This document shows, piece after piece, positions 1-7,305 of a DNA stretch of 52,489 nucleotides. Both the position numbers and the translations under genes were made by a program. The stretch is from Planctomycetota bacterium (GTDB taxonomy: Bacteria > Planctomycetota > Phycisphaerae > WQYP01), in the NCBI GenBank assembly GCA_021818445.1, contig JAKAEB010000022.1, positions 1-52,489 of the forward strand. The letters run 5' to 3'. The notes under the pieces were generated by a model. It had not been told where the DNA came from and did not search any database. It was given only the letters and a program-made list of their open reading frames with translations. Numbering within the stretch: the first letter of the stretch is position 1; every line of letters begins with the position of its first letter.

Positions 1-173
1 AACAAGAGGGTAGGTCTGCACCAAAGCGGTTTTGTGCACAAAAATGCCCTTGGCGCAACACCAACGCCATATTTAATAGTTATTTTCGCCAGAAATGCGA
101 CGAACTGCGAAAGTTGGGCTAAACACGCCGGACGCAGCGATGATGACCGCCATAAAAAAGTGGCATGGCAGTG

Positions 174-1010
174 CTAAAACGTGTAGAGCAGATAGCGTGG
201 GGCGGCGTTGGGGTTGAAGTGCTTCGGCCCCTTGAGGATTGCCTGCACGCAGGCGGGGGCGACGACAATCACCTGGTTATTCACCTCTGTGATCGTGGCC
301 TTGCCGCCATGATTCAGCCAGACGTGCGGCATCACGGTGGATGAAATCAACTGAACGATATTGGTGGATAGCGGCACTTTTTTGCGGTTTTTCGGGTCGC
401 CGGTCAGATGTTCAAGGTCTTTTCCGCCACGGATGATTCGCGGCAGATTGGCGACCAGATTCGGCAGATAATAACTTTTGAAAATCAGATGCTGATCGTC
501 CTGCTTTTGCGTGGTGAGGAAGATAACATTCTCATCGGCGGTAATCACAAAACGATGATGGCGGGCATAATGCTTTAATACGGCACCAATATCGAGGCGC
601 AAACTCTGCGCCGGCAGATTCAAAGATCGTTTGGCCGTGACTTTGGTGCCGCAGGCTTTGACCGCCACCCAGTTGTTGACCATGTTCTGCCCCGACAATT
701 GGCGAAATTTGCGAAACACCTGCTGTATGGTGAGATGCCGGATGGCGATCTTCGGCATTTTAATCGCCACGAGCTTGGGATCATTGAGCACAAAAATTGC
801 GCGGCCCACCTGAGCCGGACGAAACTTGGGATTTTTGGGAAATCGGAACTTATGCTGACGCTTCGCCTTGGCAGGTTGGGTGGTCGGTGCGGGCTTGGCA
901 CCAATACATGCTGTAAGCACCAACACGCCAGCGGCAAAAGTACCGACAACGCGGTTTGCGCTTACAAACCTGATATTACTTTGCTGGCGTAACCGTATCA
1001 GTCGCAACAT
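174..1010 (-). CDS. Secreted STN-like (secretin N-terminal-type) protein, unknown role
   Basis: The 278-residue product has a basic N-terminus and a hydrophobic stretch near residues 23-36 (FAAGVLVLTAC), so it is probably exported, possibly as a lipoprotein through that Cys. The mature part begins with a Lys/Arg/Pro-rich linker. It then has a region (about 90-165) resembling the short secretin/TonB N-terminal fold, with an alternating pattern and ending in DENVIFLTTQ. A C-terminal block (about 215-265) follows the pattern 'LISSTVMPHVWLNHGGKATI...VIVVAP'. The gene directly downstream of the 1067-1810 gene encodes the same two blocks, so the pair are diverged paralogues. Such proteins are frequent in planctomycetes, but I know of no assigned function. 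It contains no secretin pore domain. An AAGG at short distance precedes the ATG. Confidence 0.7.
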   Translation of the reverse strand: MLRLIRLRQQSNIRFVSANRVVGTFAAGVLVLTACIGAKPAPTTQPAKAKRQHKFRFPKNPKFRPAQVGRAIFVLNDPKLVAIKMPKIAIRHLTIQQVFRKFRQLSGQNMVNNWVAVKACGTKVTAKRSLNLPAQSLRLDIGAVLKHYARHHRFVITADENVIFLTTQKQDDQHLIFKSYYLPNLVANLPRIIRGGKDLEHLTGDPKNRKKVPLSTNIVQLISSTVMPHVWLNHGGKATITEVNNQVIVVAPACVQAILKGPKHFNPNAAPRYLLYTF

Positions 1011-1066
1011 TATTTGCCTTACGTGCGGAAGCCGCCCGCCGCAAATTCAATCCCATCAGTGCCGTT

Positions 1067-1810
1067 TTAGTGCCCGGTTGAACTGATCATCCGTTGCACG
1101 TACACCGGCGCATTGACGACTAATTCCCGATCAAAATAGACGATCGAAGCGCGACCACCATTGTTGGCCCAGATGCCTGGCTGAATGGTGGATTCAATAA
1201 GTTTTACCAGTTGCTTACCGCGATCGGCTGGTGTGGTGGTATTGGCATTCTGCTGGCCACTTTGTTGAAACATACTGCCGCCGCCACCAATATTGCCCAG
1301 CCCACCGCCACCTTGGCTGCTGACCTGCGACGTGCTGTTTTGGGTGGCACTGGAAAGGTTGAATTGCGGGGCATTGGTGAAGTTGGGCACACTCATTACC
1401 AAATCCCCCACCGGATAGACGCGCGTCACCAGCCTTCGATTGGCATCGCTGCGGGTGGTAATGGTGAGCACATTTTCGTGAGTGTAAAAAATCAAGGGTG
1501 TCTGGGGCGATACCTGCTCCAATATCAGCGACAGAGTTTTACGCGCTGACACATCCTGCAGGGAAACGCTGACCGGCGTGAGTTTCGATACGCCAGCATT
1601 TTGGAGGGCATTCCAGTTTACGAATATGTTCGCCCCCGTCACGCTGCGCAGGTAGGTGATGGCATCCTTCAGGGGGAGATCATTCATGGTGGTCTGCGGA
1701 AGGATTTGATCCATCATGACGCGGGAGTTCACTGCCGCCCGCACGTGCGGAGCGAATGCCGCAAACGAAAGAGCCAAAGCCGTTGCGATTAACGTTTTGC
1801 GAATCTTCAT
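1067..1810 (-). CDS. Secreted STN-like protein, paralogue of the neighbouring gene
   Basis: This 247-residue product starts with a clear Sec signal peptide (basic MKIRK, hydrophobic core, cleavage near AFAPHVRAA). A secretin N-terminal-like block follows at about 30-110, with 'ANIFVNWNALQNAGV' and ending in HENVLTITTR. Next is a low-complexity Gly/Ser/Gln/Asn linker, then a C-terminal block 'LVKLIESTIQPGIW...GGRASIVYF' ending in NAPVYVQRMI. I chose the second ATG (1810) rather than the one three codons upstream (1819) because GAGGTG lies about 8 nt before 1810 but only 3 nt before 1819. The gene precedes its paralogue by 56 bp and is probably cotranscribed with it. Function is unknown; the domain resembles those that dock partners in secretion systems, but no secretion gene is adjacent. 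Confidence 0.75.
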   Translation of the reverse strand: MKIRKTLIATALALSFAAFAPHVRAAVNSRVMMDQILPQTTMNDLPLKDAITYLRSVTGANIFVNWNALQNAGVSKLTPVSVSLQDVSARKTLSLILEQVSPQTPLIFYTHENVLTITTRSDANRRLVTRVYPVGDLVMSVPNFTNAPQFNLSSATQNSTSQVSSQGGGGLGNIGGGGSMFQQSGQQNANTTTPADRGKQLVKLIESTIQPGIWANNGGRASIVYFDRELVVNAPVYVQRMISSTGH

Positions 1811-2065
1811 AACATGCACCTCGAAATAGTTGACTTCTGTATTGTAATCAACCCAGCCCCGATAACCAAATGCAAAATCTGGTTTTTTTCAGCTTGATGG
1901 CCAGAAGCGGGGAAATGATTATCTATGCGGCCATTTTTCCCCATTTCAGCGAACACGGCTGCCGCTGGTGATAAATCATCATGATTTTGCCAACTCGGCT
2001 GGCTTGGATTAAAATGCTGTGCTTGGCTGAATTGGAATTTGTGAGTGAACACTAGGAATTAAGTT

Positions 2066-2185
2066 ATGGCAAGACCGAAACGGAATCATAAAATTCGCTG
2101 GGCCAGCAAGTCCGCCAACAAGGGGCGCAAGCCCAGCCGCGGCAGGATTAAGGGCTGGAGCGTCAAGAACTACGGCATATATTGA
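2066..2185 (+). CDS. Unrecognised 39-residue highly basic protein
   Basis: An ATG at 2066 preceded by AGGA with 8 nt spacing opens a 39-codon frame ending in TGA. The peptide begins MARPKRNHKIRW and ends SVKNYGIY. It has about 15 Lys/Arg/His residues, two Trp and no acidic residue at all, a composition typical of ribosome-associated or nucleic-acid-binding peptides. A perfect hairpin (GGTGCC-GCCC-GGCACC, 2192-2207) starts seven bases after the stop. I do not recognise the family; it does not match bacterial Thx or the S22-type sequences I know. The good ribosome site, the absence of acidic residues and the well-formed 3' hairpin argue for a real gene, but a chance ORF cannot be excluded without homologues. 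Confidence 0.55.
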   Translation: MARPKRNHKIRWASKSANKGRKPSRGRIKGWSVKNYGIY

Positions 2186-2191
2186 TCGCGT

Positions 2192-2207
2192 GGTGCCGCC
2201 CGGCACC
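2192..2207 (+). other. Perfect hairpin just after the small basic gene
   Basis: GGTGCC and GGCACC are perfectly complementary around a GCCC loop. No T-run follows, so it is not a standard intrinsic terminator; it could protect the 3' end of the small transcript. Confidence 0.45.
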
Positions 2208-2416
2208 CCCAACTCAACCGCATCACCTTGCGGCATTAGTGCGCGCACTGTGTCATTAAACGCAGGCGGGATGGATGTGGAGCGTGCACGTTATGTCTTG
2301 GAGGCCTGCCAAGGGCTGCAAAGTTCACACTGCTTACACGATCGGCTGTGAAGCGACGGTTCGCACGCGGCGAAGTGCTTTGTCAAGCACAATTGAGGGT
2401 ACGTACTCAACAGGGT

Positions 2417-2454
2417 AAAAAAAACCCGATGGCTGGCCGGCCACCGGGGTTTTA
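2417..2454 (-). terminator. Intrinsic terminator, usable in both directions
   Basis: A GC-rich imperfect inverted repeat (arms around CCCGATGGC and CCACCGGGG) is flanked by an A-run at 2417-2424 and a T-run after 2450. Read on the minus strand it ends in eight T residues, which fits termination of the 2496-2858 gene. Read on the plus strand it could end the transcript of the small basic gene. Confidence 0.7.
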
Positions 2455-2495
2455 TTATTAAAGATTCAGCCCTTGGAGATTACGGGATCGATGGG

Positions 2496-2858
2496 TTATT
2501 TAACCTTCATCCACATCGACATCTTGTGGCTCCAGTACATGATTTTGGTGGGGATAAAGACGTGATCTTTGGCATCGGCCTTACCGGTTACCTTGACCAT
2601 ATCACCAACATAATCAGCCAGCGGCTGGGGTGGGGTAGCCAGCGTCCATGCCACACCTTTGACCAGAATGCCAGCCGGAATGCCCGACTCAAGGCAAGAC
2701 TTGCCACAGGTCATACCGTGCTTGCGGCTGGTGACGCCCATCGCGCTGTAGCACTTCATGTCCAACAGGGTGCCCTTGACGGTGACCGTCTTTCCGATGA
2801 CCGGGATGGCACTGGCGAGAACGACTGCACCAGCAAGTAGAGTTTGATACTTATTCAT
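2496..2858 (-). CDS. Small exported protein with conserved Cys motif
   Basis: The 120-residue product has a Sec signal peptide (MNKYQTLLAGAVVLASAIPVIG) followed by a beta-rich domain. The core motif is 'DMKCYSAMG...HGMTCGKSCLESGIPAG', with three Cys and a His spaced like a metal- or thiol-binding site. The C-terminus ends 'VKVTGKADAKDHVFIPTKI'. Similar short periplasmic proteins occur in Bacteroidetes, Acidobacteria and Planctomycetes, without a function that I know. The open frame extends upstream to 3053, but the strong AGGAG six bases before the ATG at 2858 and the signal peptide beginning there fix the start. Transcription ends at the hairpin at 2417-2454. Confidence 0.75.
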   Translation of the reverse strand: MNKYQTLLAGAVVLASAIPVIGKTVTVKGTLLDMKCYSAMGVTSRKHGMTCGKSCLESGIPAGILVKGVAWTLATPPQPLADYVGDMVKVTGKADAKDHVFIPTKIMYWSHKMSMWMKVK

Positions 2859-3173
2859 GGGGATGCTCCTTGCAAAATTATTACAACAACCAATTACACC
2901 ACAGGGCAAGCGGCAAACAATGCCAACTTGCGGGGCTTGCACTTGACCAACTTGGCCAGGGAAGGCCGATTGCAAGCCGTTTATCAGGCTCTTCTTTTGC
3001 CACATGACTATACGCAGGCCGTCAAACGCTGGATGAAAGGCTCCACAGTTCATGGCATTTGCAGGGCATGGCCGCAGTTTCCTTGGCGCGGGCGTGGCAC
3101 AGCGAATACCCTTTATTTAAGCAGTTATTCCTGCGGGTGCCGATCTTTTATTGGCATCTGCCTTCAGCCCGTA
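2859..3173. other. Intergenic region without recognisable gene
   Basis: This stretch of about 315 bases lies between the deformylase stop and the start of the small exported protein. Its open frames read across the start of the neighbouring gene or lack ribosome sites and protein-like composition. Apart from the ribosome site of the exported protein I see no repeat or clear promoter. Confidence 0.5.
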
Positions 3174-3770
3174 TTAGGAGTCGGCGCTTTCTAACGCGCG
3201 GATTTTCTTCCGCAGGGCAATTTTCTGTAACTTTGAAAATCGATCAAGTATCAAAATCCCCTCCAGATGATCGAATTCATGCTGGGCAATGCGCGCCGGG
3301 AAGTCTGCGAGCCGCTTTTCAATCTGCTGGCCGGTAATGTCCATGCCGCTGATGGTTATTTCCTTGGCCCGGGCTACATCGCCGCGAATGTTGGGTATTG
3401 ATAAGCACCCTTCCTCACTGACCTCCTCGCCGACCGGGTCCACCAGCACAGGGTTGATCCACACGGTGGCTTGATCGCCTTTGCCGGATTCTGCCATGAC
3501 AAACATCCGAAGCCCCAAGCCGACCTGCGGGGCGGCCAGGCCAACACCTTTGTTTTCCTCCATGAGCTGCTTCATTTTCTCGGCGACGGCCAGTAACCAT
3601 GGATCGATATTTTTAACAGCTTGGGCCGGCTTGGCGAGTATCTCGTTCGGCCAAATCACCACTTGAAGATTATTGGGGTCTGGCAAAGCGGGTTTGGCGG
3701 GCACCGTTGACGGGGTGCGCGACCGGCCCTGCTTTTGCTTTTTACGCTGTTGACGGACTTTGGCCTGCAT
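3174..3770 (-). CDS. def: Peptide deformylase
   Basis: Removes the N-formyl group from nascent proteins; cytosolic metalloenzyme. All three family motifs are present in this 198-residue product: GVGLAAPQVG (75-84), EEGCLSIP (119-126, metal ligand Cys122) and QHEFDHLEG (metal ligands His164 and His168, catalytic Glu165). About 35 residues precede the usual start of the fold; they are Lys/Arg/Gln-rich and probably disordered, perhaps contacting the ribosome. The frame is open to a TTG at 3788, but the ATG at 3770 has AGGGG at 6 nt spacing and is the better start. The usual partner fmt is not adjacent. Confidence 0.95.
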   Translation of the reverse strand: MQAKVRQQRKKQKQGRSRTPSTVPAKPALPDPNNLQVVIWPNEILAKPAQAVKNIDPWLLAVAEKMKQLMEENKGVGLAAPQVGLGLRMFVMAESGKGDQATVWINPVLVDPVGEEVSEEGCLSIPNIRGDVARAKEITISGMDITGQQIEKRLADFPARIAQHEFDHLEGILILDRFSKLQKIALRKKIRALESADS

Positions 3771-4008
3771 GCGAACCCCTAAAAACAATACTGGTTAAAT
3801 GATATCCGGCGAATTGCGGCGCGACAAAGGCACCGGGATGTGGCGGCCGGATGGTGTGACCTGCAGCAATTTGCCGACGGCAAAGCACCGCTGAACCATT
3901 TCAGAAAGGCTTCGGGCAAGCCCGGTGCTATTTACGGTGGCCGATGAGGGCAGCAATCTCTGTGGTAAGTAAAACGAGTTTGCACTGCGGAGGAGTGCCA
4001 AGCTCGCA

Positions 4009-4317
4009 TCATGGCCCCATCGCCTCCGCAAACCAACGTAAAAGGGCGTCGCGATCAACCGCCATCGATTGCTTTTGGCTTCTGAGCCTTGCCGCTAAAC
4101 CCGCAAGTACTTTTTCCAATTTTATTACCGCGCCGGCATGCCCATTTTCCGCCAACCTCCGGTGGACGGTAGACACCACCATGAGGGCAGTGCGCCCCAG
4201 CCCGACTTGGCACCGGCGAAGCGGCGGGCAACTTTGGACGGCAGAAAGAAACCCATTTAACAGCTTTTTTGGAAGCGGTTTAGCACCGCGCTTTTGAAGA
4301 ACCAGGGCGTATTTCAT
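4009..4317 (-). CDS. Possible small basic protein, doubtful
   Basis: An ATG at 4317 with GGGGAG about 10 nt upstream opens a 102-codon frame beginning MKYALVLQKRGAKPLPKK and ending LLRWFAEAMGP. It is Lys/Arg-rich and has helical character ('AGAVIKLEKVLAGLAARLRSQKQ'). The frame continues open upstream to 4623, but that part has no protein-like character. I recognise no family. The next frame downstream (ending at 3795, just before def) also has plausible codon use, so the region may hold one gene broken by a frameshift. Confidence 0.3.
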   Translation of the reverse strand: MKYALVLQKRGAKPLPKKLLNGFLSAVQSCPPLRRCQVGLGRTALMVVSTVHRRLAENGHAGAVIKLEKVLAGLAARLRSQKQSMAVDRDALLRWFAEAMGP

Positions 4318-4989
4318 AAGAGGATTGCTCCCCACGGTTTCAAACCTCAGACGCCTCGCCACCGACCGGCGGAAAAGTGCGGAAAGCGAGCGCTTCTGTT
4401 TGGCGCTTAAATAAAGAGACCGAAGGTTCATTGCAGCCTTGGGAAAAACTTTCGGATTTAGCCAATCCCCCAATGAGGCCCCTCCGCCAAGTTCGACGCT
4501 GTCCTGCGCCCAAAGCATCAGCGACGTGCGGGGGTGCTGCGGCAGCAGCCAAAGATGTCGGTGTACCGGCAACTGCCGATCGCAAGTGACACATGGCTTA
4601 GCGATGGATGCTTGCATGCGCAAACCTCATTGGCTGCCAACGCACCACCACAATACAGGGTACCAACCACCTGACGGCCGGCCTGCAACCCTGTAGGCGA
4701 CGCACGAACACCCAATTGTCAACACACCCTGCGGGCATCGGCTCAAACTTGTGGAACCCAGACGCCCGATAAGTGCATCATAACGCGCAAAAAAGAAAAA
4801 ACGCAGATTGTCAATAATCCGGCAGAATTAACCGAGGCTTAACGTTTCCCCGCAGTGAATGAAGACAGCTTGCGCCGCAAGGCATGCCAAGGACCTGGGC
4901 CATGGGGCCGGCAGTTGGGCGGGTTTACGGTTTTTTTGCGTTTTACGGCATTTTTCGATACATTGCAGGGCTGGAATTTGCGGAGTTTT
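4318..4989. other. Long noncoding leader region upstream of aspartate kinase
   Basis: About 670 bases with several short overlapping frames but no convincing protein. A-rich tracts around 4788-4804 and a T-rich stretch (4929-4960) precede lysC. I looked for a lysine-responsive leader: no run of Lys codons and no recognisable riboswitch core was visible. The ORF that overlaps the lysC N-terminus (from 4855) is an in-frame extension without a ribosome site. Confidence 0.4.
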
Positions 4990-6216
4990 ATGTCGATCAT
5001 CATTCAAAAATTTGGTGGCACATCGGTCGCCACCCCGGAAAAAATCCATGCGGCGGCCAAACGGATCATCGCCACCAAGTTGCAGGGACATCAGGTGGTG
5101 GTGGTGGTTTCAGCGATGGGACACACGACCGATGAACTTCTGGATTTGGCGAATCGTATCACACCGGACCCGCCCAAGCGTGAACTGGATCAACTGCTGG
5201 CCACGGGAGAGCAGGTAACCATCGCACTCATTGCGATGGCCATACATTCGCAGGGCCACGAAGCCATCAGCTTTACCGGTCCGCAGATAGGCCTGATTAC
5301 CGATGCGGTGCACTCCAAGGCCCGCATCCGTGAAATTGATAAACGGCGCATCCTTGATGAGTTGTCGGCCGGGAAAATTGTTATCGTTGCCGGGTTCCAG
5401 GGAGTTACGGCGGACGGGCACATCACCACGCTGGGGCGCGGAGGCAGCAATGCGACCATGGTGGCGCTGGGTGCCGTGCTTGAGGCAGAAGCGTGCGAAA
5501 ACTTCACCGATGTGGATGGTGTATTTACCGCCGACCCGCGAATTGTTCCCGAGGCCCGAAAAATTGAGATGATCAGTTATGACGAAATGATGGAGCTTTC
5601 CAGCGTGGGGGCTGGGGTGCTCCAGACAAGGGCAGTGGAGTTTGCGAAGAAATATAATGTACGCATTCATGTGCGGAACAGCGCCAGTGATGCACCGGGC
5701 ACGTGGATTGTTGCGGAGACTAAATCAATGGAAGACATTGTTGTTTCGGGCTGCGCCCTGAAAAAAGAACTTACCCGCGTCACACTCAAAGGCATACCGG
5801 ATCGCCCGGGCGTGGTGGCTAGAATTTTTACAGTCGTCGGCGAGCGTCATATAGTTGTGGACGACATTATTCAAAACGTTATGGACGACAAGACTGCCAA
5901 TATCAGTTTTACGGTCGAGCATGGTGACGTGGCTGATCTTAAGCCGGCGGTCGATGCCGTGCTGGCAGAATTGGGCGGCCATGCGACTTACGAAAAAGAC
6001 CTTGCCAAAGTTTCGGTGATTGGCGTGGGGATGAAGCAGGCGACGGGCGTGGCCAGCACCATGTTTACGGCCTTGGCGGAGAAAAATATTAATATCCAGA
6101 ATATTTCAACCAGCGAGATACGCATCTCCTGCACCATTGGCAAAGCCGATGCCGCCGAGGCGTTAAAGGCTGTGCATCGCGCCTTTAATCTGGACCGCAG
6201 TACCGTGACGGTCTGA
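4990..6216 (+). CDS. lysC: Aspartate kinase
   Basis: Phosphorylates L-aspartate, the first step towards lysine/diaminopimelate, threonine and methionine. The 408-residue protein has the amino-acid-kinase fold (KFGGTS at 7-12, FTDVDGVFTADPR at 172-184, MMELSSVGAGVLQTRAVE around 200-217). Two C-terminal ACT domains (about 265-330 and 345-408) mean feedback control by end products is likely. The start is the ATG at 4990 (MSIIIQKFGG, GGAG just upstream); an in-frame extension to 4855 has no support. In the phosphate-binding loop the common GRGGSD is GRGGSN (Asn154), a small departure. The peptide importer genes start 53 bp downstream on the same strand. Confidence 0.95.
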   Translation: MSIIIQKFGGTSVATPEKIHAAAKRIIATKLQGHQVVVVVSAMGHTTDELLDLANRITPDPPKRELDQLLATGEQVTIALIAMAIHSQGHEAISFTGPQIGLITDAVHSKARIREIDKRRILDELSAGKIVIVAGFQGVTADGHITTLGRGGSNATMVALGAVLEAEACENFTDVDGVFTADPRIVPEARKIEMISYDEMMELSSVGAGVLQTRAVEFAKKYNVRIHVRNSASDAPGTWIVAETKSMEDIVVSGCALKKELTRVTLKGIPDRPGVVARIFTVVGERHIVVDDIIQNVMDDKTANISFTVEHGDVADLKPAVDAVLAELGGHATYEKDLAKVSVIGVGMKQATGVASTMFTALAEKNINIQNISTSEIRISCTIGKADAAEALKAVHRAFNLDRSTVTV

Positions 6217-6269
6217 CGCCCGGGGCGCGATGTCGCGATCCGACGGTTACGATTTTGGGAAATGTGTAG

Positions 6270-7208
6270 ATGAGTACCGTTGCCGCCCCCCCGCTGCCTT
6301 CTATTCATCGCTCGCCTTATCACCAATCGCTGCGGCGTTTTTCCCGATCTACCAGCGCCATGGTCGGGCTTATCGGTACGCTGCTTTTCATATCATTCTG
6401 CTTTGGCAGCCTGCCGTGGACGGTTCCCGCCTACAACAGTCAGCACCTGCATCAGGTGCTGCAAGCGCCAAGCTGGGCCCACTGGATGGGAACGGACAAA
6501 CTGGGGAGGGATTTAATGGTCCGCTTTTTTCTGGGAGGGGCGATATCACTTTCCATCGGGCTATGTGCAGCAGCGATAACGCTGACAATCGGGACGGCCA
6601 TCGGGGTGATTTCCGGCTACGCTGGTGGACGAATTGACGCCGTGCTGATGCGGGCCGTGGATGTGCTTTACGGTTTGCCGTATCTGCTGCTGGTGATTTT
6701 GCTGCGTGTGGCGGTAGTGAGTCGTGTGGCGGGCTGGCTCTCTTCGATAGGGCTGCCGCAGTCTAATGGCTTTGCCAACGTGCTGGTATTGCTGGTTGGC
6801 ATCGGAGCGGTGAGCTGGCTGAACATGGCGCGGGTCATTCGTGCCCAGGTGATGTCGCTTAAAACCCGTCCATTTATTGATGCGGCTCGTGCGCTGGGTT
6901 TAAGCCCATGGCGGATTGGCCTGCGGCATATTCTACCCAACATCATGGGCACGATTGCCGTGTACGCCACATTGGCCGTGCCGGGTGCGATTCTTGCCGA
7001 ATCAACATTGAGCTTTCTGGGGTTAGGCGTCCAGCGGCCGCTGCCAACATGGGGCACGTTGGCGTCCAATGCCGTAGCGGATATCAACCCAGTCAGCGCG
7101 CACTGGTGGATTATTTTTTGGCCATGTTTCGGACTGGCGGCCAGCCTGATATGCCTCAATTTTTTGGGCGACGGCCTGCGCGATGCGTTTGCTCGCCATT
7201 CCAGCTAG
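6270..7208 (+). CDS. Peptide ABC transporter permease, DppC type (first of two)
   Basis: Integral membrane subunit of a dipeptide/oligopeptide importer. The 312 residues include an N-terminal transmembrane segment (about 32-50), the DppC hallmark 'HWMGTDKLGRDLMVR', four to five further membrane segments, and the inner-membrane coupling (EAA) loop 'DAARALGLSPWRIGLRHILPN' that docks the ATPase. The end 'FLGDGLRDAFARH' is typical of DppC/OppC. A second, longer DppC-type gene lies at 10204, so the importer may use alternative permeases or this copy may form a separate heterodimer with the DppB at 9201. The ribosome site (GGGA, 10 nt) is weak. Confidence 0.9.
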   Translation: MSTVAAPPLPSIHRSPYHQSLRRFSRSTSAMVGLIGTLLFISFCFGSLPWTVPAYNSQHLHQVLQAPSWAHWMGTDKLGRDLMVRFFLGGAISLSIGLCAAAITLTIGTAIGVISGYAGGRIDAVLMRAVDVLYGLPYLLLVILLRVAVVSRVAGWLSSIGLPQSNGFANVLVLLVGIGAVSWLNMARVIRAQVMSLKTRPFIDAARALGLSPWRIGLRHILPNIMGTIAVYATLAVPGAILAESTLSFLGLGVQRPLPTWGTLASNAVADINPVSAHWWIIFWPCFGLAASLICLNFLGDGLRDAFARHSS

Positions 7209-7305
7209 AATTGCGGTTAGCTGCCGTGCCTCCGGTTAGGATTTGCAGCGCGTTGACGAACATACCGACCAGCGACTGAACTGATCGGTTCGATCTGGAG
7301 ATGTA

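Noticed and set aside
3795-4058. 87-codon minus-strand frame ending just before def
   Set aside because: Starts with TTG, no ribosome site and overlaps another doubtful frame; kept only as part of a possible broken gene.
4318-4989. Lysine riboswitch or lysine attenuator upstream of aspartate kinase
   Set aside because: No recognisable riboswitch core, no Lys-codon run and no terminator-antiterminator pair visible.
5095-5115. GGTGGT-type short repeat inside lysC
   Set aside because: It encodes the normal hydrophobic VVVVV strand of the kinase.
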